DNA from: Eggerthellaceae bacterium
GTDB lineage: Bacteria > Actinomycetota > Coriobacteriia > Coriobacteriales > Eggerthellaceae
Direction: 5' to 3'
NCBI GenBank assembly: GCA_022644775.1
Contig: JALCHN010000002.1
Span: 30,707 to 94,706 of the forward strand
Length of the DNA stretch: 64,000 nucleotides
Part shown: in pieces, positions 45,111-54,932 of the stretch
Layout of the letters: each line of letters begins with the position of its first letter
How positions within the stretch are numbered: the stretch's first letter is position 1
The notes under the pieces: model-generated
The model's database searches: none
Told to the model about the DNA's origin: nothing
The model's input: only the letters and a program-made list of their open reading frames with translations
Translations under genes and position numbers: made by a program

Positions 45111-45146
45111 ACAGAAAGGGCGGCCCCGCGGGGCCGCCCTTTCTTC
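45111..45146. terminator. Bidirectional terminator between rsmB and the acyl-CoA synthetase gene
   Basis: A 14-base arm GAAAGGGCGGCCCC with its complement, A's on one side and T's on the other, placed between convergent genes. Confidence 0.9.
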
Positions 45147-45168
45147 GTTCGGCGGGTGTGCCGGCCGT

Positions 45169-46950
45169 TTAGATGAGGCCGTCCTTATGATCGTTCTCGA
45201 CCTTGACCTTGGCGGCTTCCTCGTCCTTGCGGCGGATGGCCACGCGACGGATCTTGCCGTTGACCGTCTTGGGCAGGGCGTCGACGTATTTGATGATGCG
45301 CGGGTACTTGTAGGGGGCCGTTTCCTTCTTGACCCACTGCTGCAGTTCTTTGGTGAGCGTTTCGCTGCCGGTGAAGCCGTCGGCGAGCACCACGGTCGCC
45401 TTCACCGCGAAACCGCGGATGGGGTCGGGCACGCCGGTGACGGCCACTTCGCGCACCGCCTCGTGCTCGAGCATGACCGATTCGATCTCGAAGGGCCCGA
45501 TGCGGTAGCCGGAGCTCTTGATCACGTCGTCGTTGCGGCCCACGTACCAGAAGTAGCCGTCCTCATCTTCCCAGGCAGTGTCGCCTGTGTGGTACCAGCC
45601 GTCATGCATGGCCGCGGCGGTCTTTTCGGGGTTGCGGTAGTAGCCCATCATGATGCCGTGCGTCTCGTCGTCGAGCTTGATGCAGATCTCGCCCGTCTCG
45701 CCAGGGGCGCACTTCGAGTCGTCGTCGCGGTGGATTTCGGTCACGTACTGGGGCACGGGCTTGCCCATCGAACCGGGCTGGGGCGTGCTGCCCGTGAGGT
45801 TGGCGATCGTGAGCGGGGTCTCGGTCTGACCGAAGCCCTCGTAGATCGTCAGCCCCGTGTGCTGCTTCCAGAATTGGAAGAGGTCGGGGTTCAGGGCTTC
45901 GCCGGCGGTCGTGCAGTATTCCAGGCTCGACAGGTCGAAGGAGTCGACGTCGACCTCGCTGATCATGCGGTACATGGTGGGCGGGCAGCAGAGCGTGGTC
46001 ACGTGGTACTTCTCGATCATGTGCAGGATCTCTTCGGCGTGGAAGCGGTCGAAGTCGTAGGTGAGCACGCAAGCTTCCATGATCCACTGGCCGTAGTACT
46101 TGCCCCACACGGCCTTGCCCCAGCCGGTGTCGGCGATCGTGAAGTGCAGGCCGCCGTCGGAGCGCACGTTGTGCCACCACTTCGCGGTGAGCGTGTGGGC
46201 CACGGCGTAGCCCTGGTCGTGCATGACCATCTTGGGGTTGCCGCTCGTGCCGCTCGAGAAGTACATGAGCATGGGGTCGGCCGCGCTCGTCTCGCGGCGG
46301 TCGAAATCGGCGCTTGCGGCGCGCACTTCGGTGTTGAAGTCGATCCAGCCCGGACGCACGCCCGGGGCCTTGCAGATGCCTTCGGGGCCCGAAAGGGCGG
46401 CGCCGTAGCCGTGCTCTGCGGCCGTGTCGATCATAAGGCCGCCGCCGGCGGCGTTCACGAGGAACTTCTTCGTAAGGCTGGGGCAGTCGGCCTGCACGTT
46501 GTCGGTCACCTGGGCGATGTCCTCGCAGTCGGTGCACACGATCGCCTTCACTTCAGCGCTGTTCAAGCGGTAGGAAAGGTCGTGCTCCTTGAGCATGAAG
46601 GTCGCCGGCACCATGACGGCGCCCAGTTTGTCGAGAGCGGTGGCCACGAACCAGAACTGGTAGTGGCGGCGCAGGATGACCATGACCATGTCGCCGCGGC
46701 CGATGCCGTGGGCGGCGAACACGTTGGCGGTCTTGTCGGACCAGTACTTCATGTCGGCGAAGGTGAAGCGGTGCTCTTCGCCTTCGGGGTTGCACCAGAC
46801 CATGGCCGGGCGGTCGGGGTCGTTTTCGGCGATGTCGTCGACGATGTCGTAGCCGAAGTTGAAGGAGTCGGGATAGGTGGCGCGGAAGCGGGTGAGCAGG
46901 CCCTTCTCGTCGAAGGACTCTTGTACGTAGCGCTCGTTGATCTTTCTCAT
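45169..46950 (-). CDS. AMP-forming acyl-CoA synthetase (acetyl/medium-chain type)
   Basis: A 593-aa adenylate-forming enzyme. Motifs: YFSSGTSGNPKMV (AMP loop), YEGFGQTET, GWYHTGDTAWEDEDGYFWYVGR, SSGYRIGPFEIE and the catalytic Lys in PKTVNGKIRR. Similar proteins activate short to medium or branched acids. The start MRKINERYVQES at 46950 fits the family; an upstream extension has no homology. The gene is downstream of an XRE-cupin regulator on the same strand and close to a 2-oxoacid oxidoreductase operon that makes acyl-CoAs, so the two may handle the same acyl group. Confidence 0.9.
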   Translation of the reverse strand: MRKINERYVQESFDEKGLLTRFRATYPDSFNFGYDIVDDIAENDPDRPAMVWCNPEGEEHRFTFADMKYWSDKTANVFAAHGIGRGDMVMVILRRHYQFWFVATALDKLGAVMVPATFMLKEHDLSYRLNSAEVKAIVCTDCEDIAQVTDNVQADCPSLTKKFLVNAAGGGLMIDTAAEHGYGAALSGPEGICKAPGVRPGWIDFNTEVRAASADFDRRETSAADPMLMYFSSGTSGNPKMVMHDQGYAVAHTLTAKWWHNVRSDGGLHFTIADTGWGKAVWGKYYGQWIMEACVLTYDFDRFHAEEILHMIEKYHVTTLCCPPTMYRMISEVDVDSFDLSSLEYCTTAGEALNPDLFQFWKQHTGLTIYEGFGQTETPLTIANLTGSTPQPGSMGKPVPQYVTEIHRDDDSKCAPGETGEICIKLDDETHGIMMGYYRNPEKTAAAMHDGWYHTGDTAWEDEDGYFWYVGRNDDVIKSSGYRIGPFEIESVMLEHEAVREVAVTGVPDPIRGFAVKATVVLADGFTGSETLTKELQQWVKKETAPYKYPRIIKYVDALPKTVNGKIRRVAIRRKDEEAAKVKVENDHKDGLI

Positions 46951-47037
46951 GACGGTCTTTCTTGGTTCATGCGCGCACGGCGCGGGGATGTGGACGGGTG
47001 GGAGGTAGCGCGGCACTGTCGAGCCAGGCGACAGCGC

Positions 47038-47622
47038 CTATTTAATGTCCGCGTCCCCGGGCTTCATGACGAGCGCGATGAAGGTGCAGGGCTCGCCGCC
47101 CGTGGCGATCATGCCGTGACCGCGGCCGGAATCGTAGAGCAGGGTGTCGCCCGGCCCCAGTTCTTCGACATGGTTCTCATACTGGAAGCGCATGTGGCCG
47201 CTGATGATGAAGTCGAATTCCTGGCCCGCATGGTGGGACAGGTGGATGGGCTTGTTCTGTTCCTCTTCGGAATAGGGGGTGGTCACCAGGAAGGGCTCGC
47301 AGAGGCGGCTCTTGAAGAAGGGCGCCTTGTGCAGGTAGGTGAAGCCCTCGCGGCGGTTGATCGGCAGGCCGTCGCCGGCGCGCACGAGCGAATAGCCCGT
47401 CAGATGCGGGTCCTCGCCGGTGAGCAGCTGGACCACGTCGACGCCGAACTGGGCGGCGCACTTGGAAAGGAAGGTGAAGGAGAGGTCCTTCTCGCCGCTT
47501 TCCTGGGCGGCGTAGTCGGCCAGGCTGCGGCCGGTCGCTTCGGCCATTTCCTGCATGGAAAAGCCCATGTCCTCGCGCAGCGCTTGGATGCGGTGCGCGA
47601 CTTCTTGCTGATTGACCTTCAT
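47038..47622 (-). CDS. XRE-family regulator with C-terminal cupin domain
   Basis: A 194-aa protein: HTH (IQALREDMGFSMQEMAEATGRS) followed by a cupin barrel with HHAGQEFDFIISG and GDTLLYDSGRGHGMIA. Such proteins sense a small molecule in the cupin pocket. AAGGAGG lies upstream of the ATG. It stands immediately upstream of the acyl-CoA synthetase gene and divergent from the ATPase/oxidoreductase operon, a natural position to control both. Confidence 0.92.
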   Translation of the reverse strand: MKVNQQEVAHRIQALREDMGFSMQEMAEATGRSLADYAAQESGEKDLSFTFLSKCAAQFGVDVVQLLTGEDPHLTGYSLVRAGDGLPINRREGFTYLHKAPFFKSRLCEPFLVTTPYSEEEQNKPIHLSHHAGQEFDFIISGHMRFQYENHVEELGPGDTLLYDSGRGHGMIATGGEPCTFIALVMKPGDADIK

Positions 47623-47756
47623 GGGATGCTACCTCCTTGTGTCGCATCTTCTGCGTTTTTCAAGCAGTATCATGGTAAATCAAAGCTCCCGCCGCGGAGC
47701 CGATTTGCCCTAATCTGCAGATTAACGGACGCCTTGGGGCGTCCGGGGAGGATGCC

Positions 47757-48545
47757 ATGAACGACCAGCTGCCCGCGCTCGGCGCCCTGCCGCCTGCGCT
47801 TTCCGCCCTGCCGGCCGTGACCGTGGTGTGCGGTCATTACGGGGTGGGGAAGACCAACTTTTCCATCAATTTGGCCATCGACGCCGCTCGCGCCGGGCGC
47901 GCGGTGACCCTAATCGACATGGACGTGGTGAACCCCTACTTCCGCTCGAGCGATTACGCGCAGGACATCGAAGGGGCGGGCGCGTCCCTTATCGCGCCCG
48001 ACTATGCGGGCACGTCGCTTGACACGCCCGTGCTCTCGGGCGCGATCGAGGCCGCGATCGACGACGCCTGGGCCCATCCCGACCGCCTGCTCGTGATCGA
48101 CGCGGGCGGCGACGACGTGGGCGCCACCGCCCTGGGCCGCGTGAGCGCGCACATCGCTCAGGGCCCCTATGCCTTCCTCTACGTGGTCAACGGCTGCCGC
48201 GAGCAGACGCGCACGCCACAGGAAGCCGCCGAGCTCCTGCCCGACATCGAACGCCAGGCCCGCCTTCGCGCGACGGCGATCGTGAACAACACCCACCTGG
48301 CCCGCTACACCGATGCGGCCGTCATCGAGCGCGGAGTCGACTTCGCCGAAGGGGTGGGCCGCCTACTCGACATGCCAATCCTTGCCCACACGGTGCCGCA
48401 TTTCGGCCCGATTACCCAAAACGGCGCTACTTTAGCTGCCGATAGTGAAGAAGCTGCGCTCGTTCGCACGATTTCTGCGCGCCCTGCGGCCGCGCCCGCC
48501 TACGTTGTGCAACTATACGTAAGAACTCCTTGGGATCGGGCCTAG
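47757..48545 (+). CDS. P-loop ATPase (MinD/ParA-like) of the oxidoreductase operon
   Basis: A 262-aa protein. Walker A is GHYGVGKT (26-33), followed by LIDMDVVNPYFRSS (Asp54, Asp56) and VIDAGGDDVG. The deviant-Walker lysine of ParA/MinD (KGGxGKT) is absent. Related ATPases accompany 2-oxoacid:ferredoxin oxidoreductases in other anaerobes, but their job is not established; cofactor or subunit maturation is a guess. First gene of the operon. Confidence 0.8.
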   Translation: MNDQLPALGALPPALSALPAVTVVCGHYGVGKTNFSINLAIDAARAGRAVTLIDMDVVNPYFRSSDYAQDIEGAGASLIAPDYAGTSLDTPVLSGAIEAAIDDAWAHPDRLLVIDAGGDDVGATALGRVSAHIAQGPYAFLYVVNGCREQTRTPQEAAELLPDIERQARLRATAIVNNTHLARYTDAAVIERGVDFAEGVGRLLDMPILAHTVPHFGPITQNGATLAADSEEAALVRTISARPAAAPAYVVQLYVRTPWDRA

Positions 48546-48602
48546 CAGAGCCCGTCCCCAGGACACCCGCTTGGCCGGGTGCGTTACCGAGAAGGAGGTA
48601 GT

Positions 48603-48812
48603 ATGTCGCGAATCATCGTAGACGAAACCTATTGCAAAGGGTGCGGTCTCTGCGTCGACGCCTGTCCCGAGGGCATCGTGGAACTCGACCAGACGCGCAT
48701 CAATGCGAAAGGCTATCATCCCGCGGTCCTCGTAGACGAAGCCAAATGCACGGCGTGCAGTTCCTGCGCGACCATGTGCCCCGACATGGCGATCACGGTT
48801 TGGAGGTCATAG
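48603..48812 (+). CDS. 2-oxoacid:ferredoxin oxidoreductase, ferredoxin-like delta subunit
   Basis: A 69-aa protein with two 4Fe-4S motifs, CKGCGLCVDACP and CTACSSCATMCP. It passes electrons from the TPP site to ferredoxin. AAGGAGG precedes the ATG. A small hairpin (CACCCG / CGGGTG) lies between it and the ATPase gene. Immediately followed by the alpha subunit gene. Confidence 0.93.
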   Translation: MSRIIVDETYCKGCGLCVDACPEGIVELDQTRINAKGYHPAVLVDEAKCTACSSCATMCPDMAITVWRS

Positions 48813-48813
48813 C

Positions 48814-49878
48814 ATGGGCGAGAAAGTTCTCATGAAGGGCAACGAGGCGGTCGCAGCTTCCGCTGTGCGCGCCGGTTGCCGCTACTATTTCGGCTATCCC
48901 ATCACCCCGCAGACCGAAGTCGCCGCCTACATGAGCAAGATCATGCCGAAGATCGGCGGCACCTTCCTGCAGGCCGAAAGCGAGATCGCCGCGATCAACA
49001 TGCTCTACGGCGCCGGCGCCGCCGGTGCGCGCGCGATGACGAGCTCGTCGTCGCCGGGCATCTCGCTGAAGGGCGAGGGCATCTCTTACATGGCAGGTGC
49101 CGACCTGCCGGGCGTCATTTTAAACGTGGAGCGCGGCGGCCCGGGCCTGGGCAGCATCCAGCCCAGCCAGCAGGACTACTGGCAGGCCACCCGCGCCATG
49201 GGCCACGGCGACAGCCGCCATATCGTCTACGCGCCCAACACGGTGCAGGAAATGGCCGATCTGGTCTACCTGGCCTTCGACAAGGCCGACGAATATCTCA
49301 TGCCGGTCGTGCTTCTGGCCGACGGCCTGCTCGGCCAGATGATGGAGCCGGTGGAACTGCCGCCCGAAAAGACGGAATTCCCCGAAAAGCCCTGGGCGAC
49401 CACGGGCCATCACAACAAGCGGCCCCATAACGTCGCCAACTCGCTCTACCTGCAGGCCGACAAGCTCGAGGCCAAGCTGCGCGAGCGCTACGCCCGTTAC
49501 GAGCAGATCGAGAAGACCGAGCAGAGGTCCGAAGCCTTCATGGTCGACGACGCCGATATCGTGGTCGTCGCCTTCGGCGCGAGCGCCCGCATCGCCCGCA
49601 GCGCCGTGGTGTCGGCGCGTGCGCAGGGCATCAAGGCCGGCCTGCTGCGCCCGATCACCCTGTGGCCGTTCCCCAACGACTCGCTCGAGGCGACGGTGCC
49701 CCAGGCCAAGGCCTACCTGTCCGTCGAGATGAACATGGGGCAGATGGTCGACGACGTGCGGCTGGCCGTGCACGACGCCCATCCGGTGCGTTTCTATGGG
49801 CGCACGGGCGGCGTGATCCCCGCTCCGGGCGAGGTGCTCGACGCGATTGCAAAGCTTGCGCAGGAAGTAGGTGCTTAA
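48814..49878 (+). CDS. 2-oxoacid:ferredoxin oxidoreductase alpha subunit (VorB-like)
   Basis: A 354-aa pyrimidine-binding subunit: MKGNEAVAASAVRAGCRYYFGYPITPQTE, QAESEIAAINMLYGAGAAG and SSSPGISLKGEG are typical. The closest family by motif is 3-methyl-2-oxobutanoate:ferredoxin oxidoreductase (VOR), which converts branched 2-oxoacids to acyl-CoA; 2-oxoglutarate synthase is the alternative. The start is one base after the ferredoxin stop. Confidence 0.9.
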   Translation: MGEKVLMKGNEAVAASAVRAGCRYYFGYPITPQTEVAAYMSKIMPKIGGTFLQAESEIAAINMLYGAGAAGARAMTSSSSPGISLKGEGISYMAGADLPGVILNVERGGPGLGSIQPSQQDYWQATRAMGHGDSRHIVYAPNTVQEMADLVYLAFDKADEYLMPVVLLADGLLGQMMEPVELPPEKTEFPEKPWATTGHHNKRPHNVANSLYLQADKLEAKLRERYARYEQIEKTEQRSEAFMVDDADIVVVAFGASARIARSAVVSARAQGIKAGLLRPITLWPFPNDSLEATVPQAKAYLSVEMNMGQMVDDVRLAVHDAHPVRFYGRTGGVIPAPGEVLDAIAKLAQEVGA

Positions 49879-49881
49879 GAC

Positions 49882-50712
<831 letters not shown>

Positions 50713-50715
50713 CCC

Positions 50716-51264
50716 ATGCCCAAGGATTACTCGAAGGACCTGAAGATCATCTTCGCGGGCTTCGGCGGCCAGGGCCTGCTCTTCGCCGGCAAGATCGTGG
50801 CCCAGGCGGGCCTGCTGGACGGCAAGGAAGTGTCCTGGCTGCCCAGCTACGGCCCCGAGATGCGCGGCGGCACCTGCAACTGCTCGGTGACCGTTTCCAC
50901 CGACCCGGTGGGCAGCCCGCTCGTCGTGGAGCCCGACGTCGTCGTGGCCATGAACCAGCCGAGCGTCTACAAGTTCATCGACGCCGTGGTCCCGGGCGGC
51001 TTGATGATCGTCGACTCCACGCTCGTGCCCGACATCCCCGAGCGCGACGACATCGCGATCGTCAAGGTCCCCTCGACCCAGCTTGCCGACGAAGCCGGCT
51101 TCAAGCAGCTCGCCAACGTCATTCTCACCGGCAAGCTCTACGCTGAAACGAAGTTCTGCAGCAAGGACGCGATCGACGCGGCGCTCACCAAGATCATCCC
51201 CGCTCGCAAGGCCAAGCTGCTCGAACCCAACCAGAAGGCGCTCGCTATGGGCATGGACCTCTAA
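50716..51264 (+). CDS. 2-oxoacid:ferredoxin oxidoreductase gamma subunit
   Basis: A 182-aa subunit with FAGFGGQGLLFAGKIVAQAG and PSYGPEMRGGTCNCSVTVS, the CoA-side domain of this enzyme class. Last gene of the operon. The following 90 bases have TATACT (51273-51278) and an eight-base GC hairpin before the MEMO gene. Confidence 0.92.
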   Translation: MPKDYSKDLKIIFAGFGGQGLLFAGKIVAQAGLLDGKEVSWLPSYGPEMRGGTCNCSVTVSTDPVGSPLVVEPDVVVAMNQPSVYKFIDAVVPGGLMIVDSTLVPDIPERDDIAIVKVPSTQLADEAGFKQLANVILTGKLYAETKFCSKDAIDAALTKIIPARKAKLLEPNQKALAMGMDL

Positions 51265-51354
51265 CCAGGCGCTATACTCGAAGGCAAGCGAGTACGTTGT
51301 CGCGGCGGTTCCGCTCTCGCGGGGCCGCCGCGCTCGTGTAAGGGGAGATGCGCT

Positions 51355-52716
51355 ATGTCCATCGTTGCCGCGTTCGCCGTGCCCCATCCGCCGATCATCG
51401 TCGCCGGCGTGGGCAGGGGAGAAGAAGCCGCCGTGCAAGTCACGATTGACGCCTACCGCCAGGTGGCGCGCGCGGTCGCCCGGCTCGCGCCCGACACCGT
51501 CGTCGTGACTTCGCCCCATGCGCCCGCCTACCTCGACGCCTTCGCGATCTGCGACGGCAGCGAGCTCGCCGGGTCGATGGGCGATTTCGGCGACCCCGAA
51601 GACGCCCTTTCGTTTTCCGTCGACACGGCCTTCGCCGAAGACGTTGAGCTCGGCGCCCACGCACGTAACGTCTATGCGGCCCGTTCCGCCTGGCGCGGGC
51701 GGGGGATGGACCACGCCTGCTTCGTGCCCCTGTACTTCATCGCGCAGGAGACCAGCGCCTTCAAAGTGGTGGAAATCGGGCTCGCGGGCCTGCCGGCCTC
51801 CGATCATTTCGCCCTGGGCCAGGTGATCGCCGATGTGGCCCGCCATCAGCAGAAGCGGGTCGTCTTCATAGCAAGCGGCGATCTGTCCCATAAGCTCAAA
51901 GCGACCGGCCCCTACGGCTTCGTGCCCGAAGGGCCCAAGCTCGACGCGGCAATCACGCGCGCCTTCGCGGACAACGACCTTGACGAGCTCTTCCATATCG
52001 ATCCCGAACTGGTCGAGAAGGGCGCCGAATGCGGCCTGAGGTCCTTCCAGATCATGGCGGGGGCCTTATCCGACGTTCCCCATACGGGCAAGCTCCTTTC
52101 CTACGAGGGCACCTTCGGCGTGGGTTACGGGGTGGCCTCCTTCTTGGTGGAAGGCGCCGAGGCTGCGTCTCCCGCGACTCCCGCCGAAAGCGCGGGCGAC
52201 CCTTTCGTTCGCTTAGCGCATGAGGCGATCGAGGCCTATACGCTGCGCCGCGAGCGCCTGGCGATTCCCAACTGGGTGCCGGCCGACCTGCGCACGCGGC
52301 GGGCCGCCTGCTTCGTGTCGATTCACGAAGGAGGCGATCTGCGCGGCTGCATCGGCACGCTCGAACCGTGCCGCGACAGCTTGGCGTCGGAGGTCATCGA
52401 CAACGCCATTTCGGCCTGCTCGCGCGACCCGCGCTTCGCGCCCGTGCGCGCCGACGAGCTGCCCCTGCTCGACGTCAACGTCGACGTCCTCACCGAGCCG
52501 GAGGCCATCGAAAGCGCCCGCGAGCTCGACCCGGCGCGCTTCGGCGTGATCGTGTCGCGTGGCGGCCGTCGGGGCGTGCTCCTACCCGACCTCGACGGGG
52601 TCGACACGGTGGCCCAGCAGGTGGCCATCGCCAAGCAGAAGGCGGGCATCGGCGCAGACGAGCCGGTGGCGCTCGAGCGATTCGAGGTGACGCGCCATTA
52701 CGACGACAAGCACTAA
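51355..52716 (+). CDS. MEMO (LigB-like)-AMMECR1 fusion of the AmmeMemoRadiSam system
   Basis: A 453-aa fusion. Residues 1 to about 265 resemble MEMO/class III extradiol-dioxygenase-like proteins (AVPHPPIIV, VTSPHAPAY, SGDLSHKL). After a short Ala/Pro/Ser linker, the AMMECR1 domain follows (RRAACFVSIHEGGDLRGCIGTL, CSRDPRFAPV, HYDDKH). These two plus a radical SAM enzyme form a widespread three-part set of unproven function; a protein or RNA modification has been suggested. The stop overlaps the next gene's reading frame. Confidence 0.93.
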   Translation: MSIVAAFAVPHPPIIVAGVGRGEEAAVQVTIDAYRQVARAVARLAPDTVVVTSPHAPAYLDAFAICDGSELAGSMGDFGDPEDALSFSVDTAFAEDVELGAHARNVYAARSAWRGRGMDHACFVPLYFIAQETSAFKVVEIGLAGLPASDHFALGQVIADVARHQQKRVVFIASGDLSHKLKATGPYGFVPEGPKLDAAITRAFADNDLDELFHIDPELVEKGAECGLRSFQIMAGALSDVPHTGKLLSYEGTFGVGYGVASFLVEGAEAASPATPAESAGDPFVRLAHEAIEAYTLRRERLAIPNWVPADLRTRRAACFVSIHEGGDLRGCIGTLEPCRDSLASEVIDNAISACSRDPRFAPVRADELPLLDVNVDVLTEPEAIESARELDPARFGVIVSRGGRRGVLLPDLDGVDTVAQQVAIAKQKAGIGADEPVALERFEVTRHYDDKH

Positions 52717-53545
52717 GGCCGTCTGTCCCGTCTGCCCCCGCCATTGCTGGCTCGCCGAAGGCATGGTTGGCGCGTGCGGCGCCCGCGTCTGCCGCGAGGG
52801 CGCCGTCGTCTGCGACAATTACGGGCGCCTCACGTCGGCGGCCCTCGATCCGGTCGAAAAGAAGCCCCTCGCCGAATGGATGCCCGGGTCCTACGTGCTC
52901 TCGGTGGGGTCCTACGGCTGCAACCTGTCCTGCCCGTTCTGCCAGAACCACGAAATCGCCGCGGCCCGTGCCGATACGGTCGCATGGCGTTATGTGGAGC
53001 CTGCCGAACTCGTTGCCGCAGCAGAGCGCCTGCGCCCGCGCGGCAACGTGGGCATCGCCTTCACCTACAACGAGCCCCTCATCGGTTGGGAGTTCGTGCG
53101 CGATACCGCGCGCCTCGCCCACGAGCGCGGGCTCAAGACGGTCGTCGTGTCCAACGGGGTCGTCTGCGCCGACGTCTGGCGCGAGCTGCTGCCGCTTGTC
53201 GACGCCTGCAACATCGACCTCAAGGCCGCCTCCGACGAGGCGTACGCCCGTTTGGGCGCGGGCGTTTTCGAGACGGTCGTCGACACGATTCGTGCCGCGG
53301 CGGCCTGTCCCACCTGCCACGTGGAGGTCACGACCCTCTGCGCCCCCGGATTCATCGACGCGGACTCCATCGACCGTCTGGCCCGTCTGCTCGCTTCGAT
53401 CGACCCTTCGATTCCCTACCACGTGACCCAGTACGTGCCCCGATGGCGCATGACCGGCGTGCCGGCTGCACCCGACGCGACGGTGCGCTCCTATGCCGAT
53501 ATCGCGCGAAATTGGCTCGGCCACGTCCATATCGGTAATATGTAG
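52697..53545 (+). CDS. amrS: AmmeMemoRadiSam radical SAM enzyme; start uncertain, possibly ATT
   Basis: The core has CNLSCPFCQNHEIA as the radical SAM cluster motif. Family members also have an N-terminal Cys block, and here the DNA upstream of the first ATG (52763) continues in frame as CPVCPRHCWLAEGMVGACGAR. That block can only be included by starting upstream: from the in-frame TGA at 52688 there is no ATG, GTG or TTG, but ATT at 52697 lies seven bases after GAGGTGA. So either an ATT start or frameshifting from the MEMO-AMMECR1 frame seems to be used. Starting at 52763 would remove the first four cysteines. About 282 aa. Confidence 0.75.
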   Translation: MTTTSTKAVCPVCPRHCWLAEGMVGACGARVCREGAVVCDNYGRLTSAALDPVEKKPLAEWMPGSYVLSVGSYGCNLSCPFCQNHEIAAARADTVAWRYVEPAELVAAAERLRPRGNVGIAFTYNEPLIGWEFVRDTARLAHERGLKTVVVSNGVVCADVWRELLPLVDACNIDLKAASDEAYARLGAGVFETVVDTIRAAAACPTCHVEVTTLCAPGFIDADSIDRLARLLASIDPSIPYHVTQYVPRWRMTGVPAAPDATVRSYADIARNWLGHVHIGNM

Positions 53546-53573
53546 GGAAGGACCAGAGGAAAAGGAGTAACGC

Positions 53574-54017
53574 ATGACTCACGCAGAGCTGCAGGAACAG
53601 ATCAAAGACGCCATGAAGGCCCGCGATAAGGTGCGGTTGGCCATTCTACGCCAGGTTCACGGCGAGCTGAAGGACATCGAGATCAACGAGCGCCGCGACA
53701 CGACCGAAGAAGACGTGTCGAACATGATCAAGCGCGTCATCAAGCAGACGAGCGAGACCCTCGAGGCGAGCATCAAGGCCGGCAACAACCAGGAGCGCAC
53801 CGACACCCTTGCCCGCCAGGTCGAGATCTTGAAAGGCCTGCTGCCCGCCCAGCTTTCGGGCGACGCCCTTGTCGAGCTCGTGGAAAAGACCATCGCCGAA
53901 GTGGGCGCCACGAGCAAGCGCGACATGGGCAAGGTCATGGGCGCACTCACCAAGGCGACCGGCGGCAACCTCGACAAGGCCGAAGCGGCCCGCGCGGTGA
54001 GCGCCCGCCTGCAGTAG
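53574..54017 (+). CDS. yqeY: GatB/YqeY domain protein
   Basis: A 147-aa helical protein homologous to the tail of the tRNA-amidotransferase subunit GatB: LQEQIKDAMKARDKVRLAILR, NMIKRVIKQ, LPAQLSGDALVELVEKTI and DMGKVMGALTKATGG. Free-standing YqeY function is unclear. AAAGGAG precedes the ATG. Followed by a strong terminator. Confidence 0.92.
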   Translation: MTHAELQEQIKDAMKARDKVRLAILRQVHGELKDIEINERRDTTEEDVSNMIKRVIKQTSETLEASIKAGNNQERTDTLARQVEILKGLLPAQLSGDALVELVEKTIAEVGATSKRDMGKVMGALTKATGGNLDKAEAARAVSARLQ

Positions 54018-54065
54018 GCGCAGAAAGCACGCGTGCCAATCCCGAGGGCTCACGCGAGACGCGCA

Positions 54066-54104
54066 ACGGGGCCCCGCGACGATCGGTCGCGGGGCCCCGT
54101 TTTT
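54066..54104 (+). terminator. Intrinsic terminator after yqeY
   Basis: A perfect 15-base stem ACGGGGCCCCGCGAC with its complement around GATCG, followed by T's. Confidence 0.95.
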
Positions 54105-54120
54105 CGCTCGTGCCCAGCAA

Positions 54121-54160
54121 AACGAAAGCGGCGCCCACGACCTCGTGTCGCAGGCGCCGC
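54121..54160 (-). terminator. Terminator of the Crp/Fnr gene
   Basis: On the minus strand GCGGCGCC / GGCGCCGC encloses a second short stem, then TTTCGTTTT. It converges with the yqeY terminator. Confidence 0.8.
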
Positions 54161-54167
54161 CGGCTTT

Positions 54168-54869
54168 CTATGCCGATTGCGGCGGCAGTTCGAAATGCCG
54201 CATGTTCACCTTGAGCTTACCTTGCGCTCTGAGCTTGTAGAGCTCGGTGCACATGGCGCTGCGGTCGACGCAGAGGTAGTCGGCCATCTGCTGGCGCGAG
54301 AAGGGGAGGGTGAAGCTGAGCGAGCTGGTGTCGTGGGCGTAGGCGTAGAGGAAGCGCAGGATCTTCTCCTGCGTGGTGCGCGTCGCGAGAATCGACAGGT
54401 GGCGCAGCATCTCCTTCTGCTGGTCGGCGATCGCCTTGGCCATGTTCGACACGAACCGCGCCCGCGTCTGCTCCAGGTGCGCGCCGCTGTTCGAACGGGT
54501 CTCGTAGAGCCTGTCGGCGTCGAGCCCCACGATGGACAGGGCCTCTTTGGCCATCAGCTGCAGGTCGCTGCCGATGTCGGCCAGGTAGAAGAAGCCGTTG
54601 GCGACCACGTCGCCCACCGTGTAGCGCTCGAGTTCGTAGGAATGCTTCTTCTCGTCGTGCGCGTAGAGAACGGCGGCGCCGCGGGCGATGATGCCCACAG
54701 TCTGATGGGCGCGGTCTTCGCTCGTTCCCGCAATCGCTTCGCCCTCTTCGAAGGTGCGCATCCGGGCATGGGCATAGGAAAGCAGCGCATCGAAATCCGT
54801 GCGCGCGATGCCGTCGAAGAGGGGGCACCCCTTCAGGCGGTCGTAGAGATTGAGCACATCGATTTCCAC
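54168..54869 (-). CDS. Crp/Fnr-family regulator
   Basis: A 233-aa protein. The N-terminal cyclic-nucleotide-binding-like barrel runs to about 125 (CPLFDGIARTDFDALL). A helix linker and a winged HTH follow (LPFSRQQMADYLCVDRSAMCTELYKLRAQG). The Fe-S cysteines of Fnr are not present as a cluster motif. Effector unknown. It is monocistronic, between the yqeY terminator and the large heptad protein gene on the same strand. Confidence 0.9.
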   Translation of the reverse strand: MEIDVLNLYDRLKGCPLFDGIARTDFDALLSYAHARMRTFEEGEAIAGTSEDRAHQTVGIIARGAAVLYAHDEKKHSYELERYTVGDVVANGFFYLADIGSDLQLMAKEALSIVGLDADRLYETRSNSGAHLEQTRARFVSNMAKAIADQQKEMLRHLSILATRTTQEKILRFLYAYAHDTSSLSFTLPFSRQQMADYLCVDRSAMCTELYKLRAQGKLKVNMRHFELPPQSA

Positions 54870-54932
54870 TTTGCGTCCTTACCGTAAGCGGCGGGAGCGG
54901 CCGCGTGTGCGCTCCCGCCCGTTGCCATTGTC

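Noticed and set aside
51355..52150. True extradiol ring-cleavage dioxygenase
   Set aside because: The LigB-like domain is fused to AMMECR1 and next to the radical SAM partner, the setting of MEMO proteins, not of aromatic degradation.
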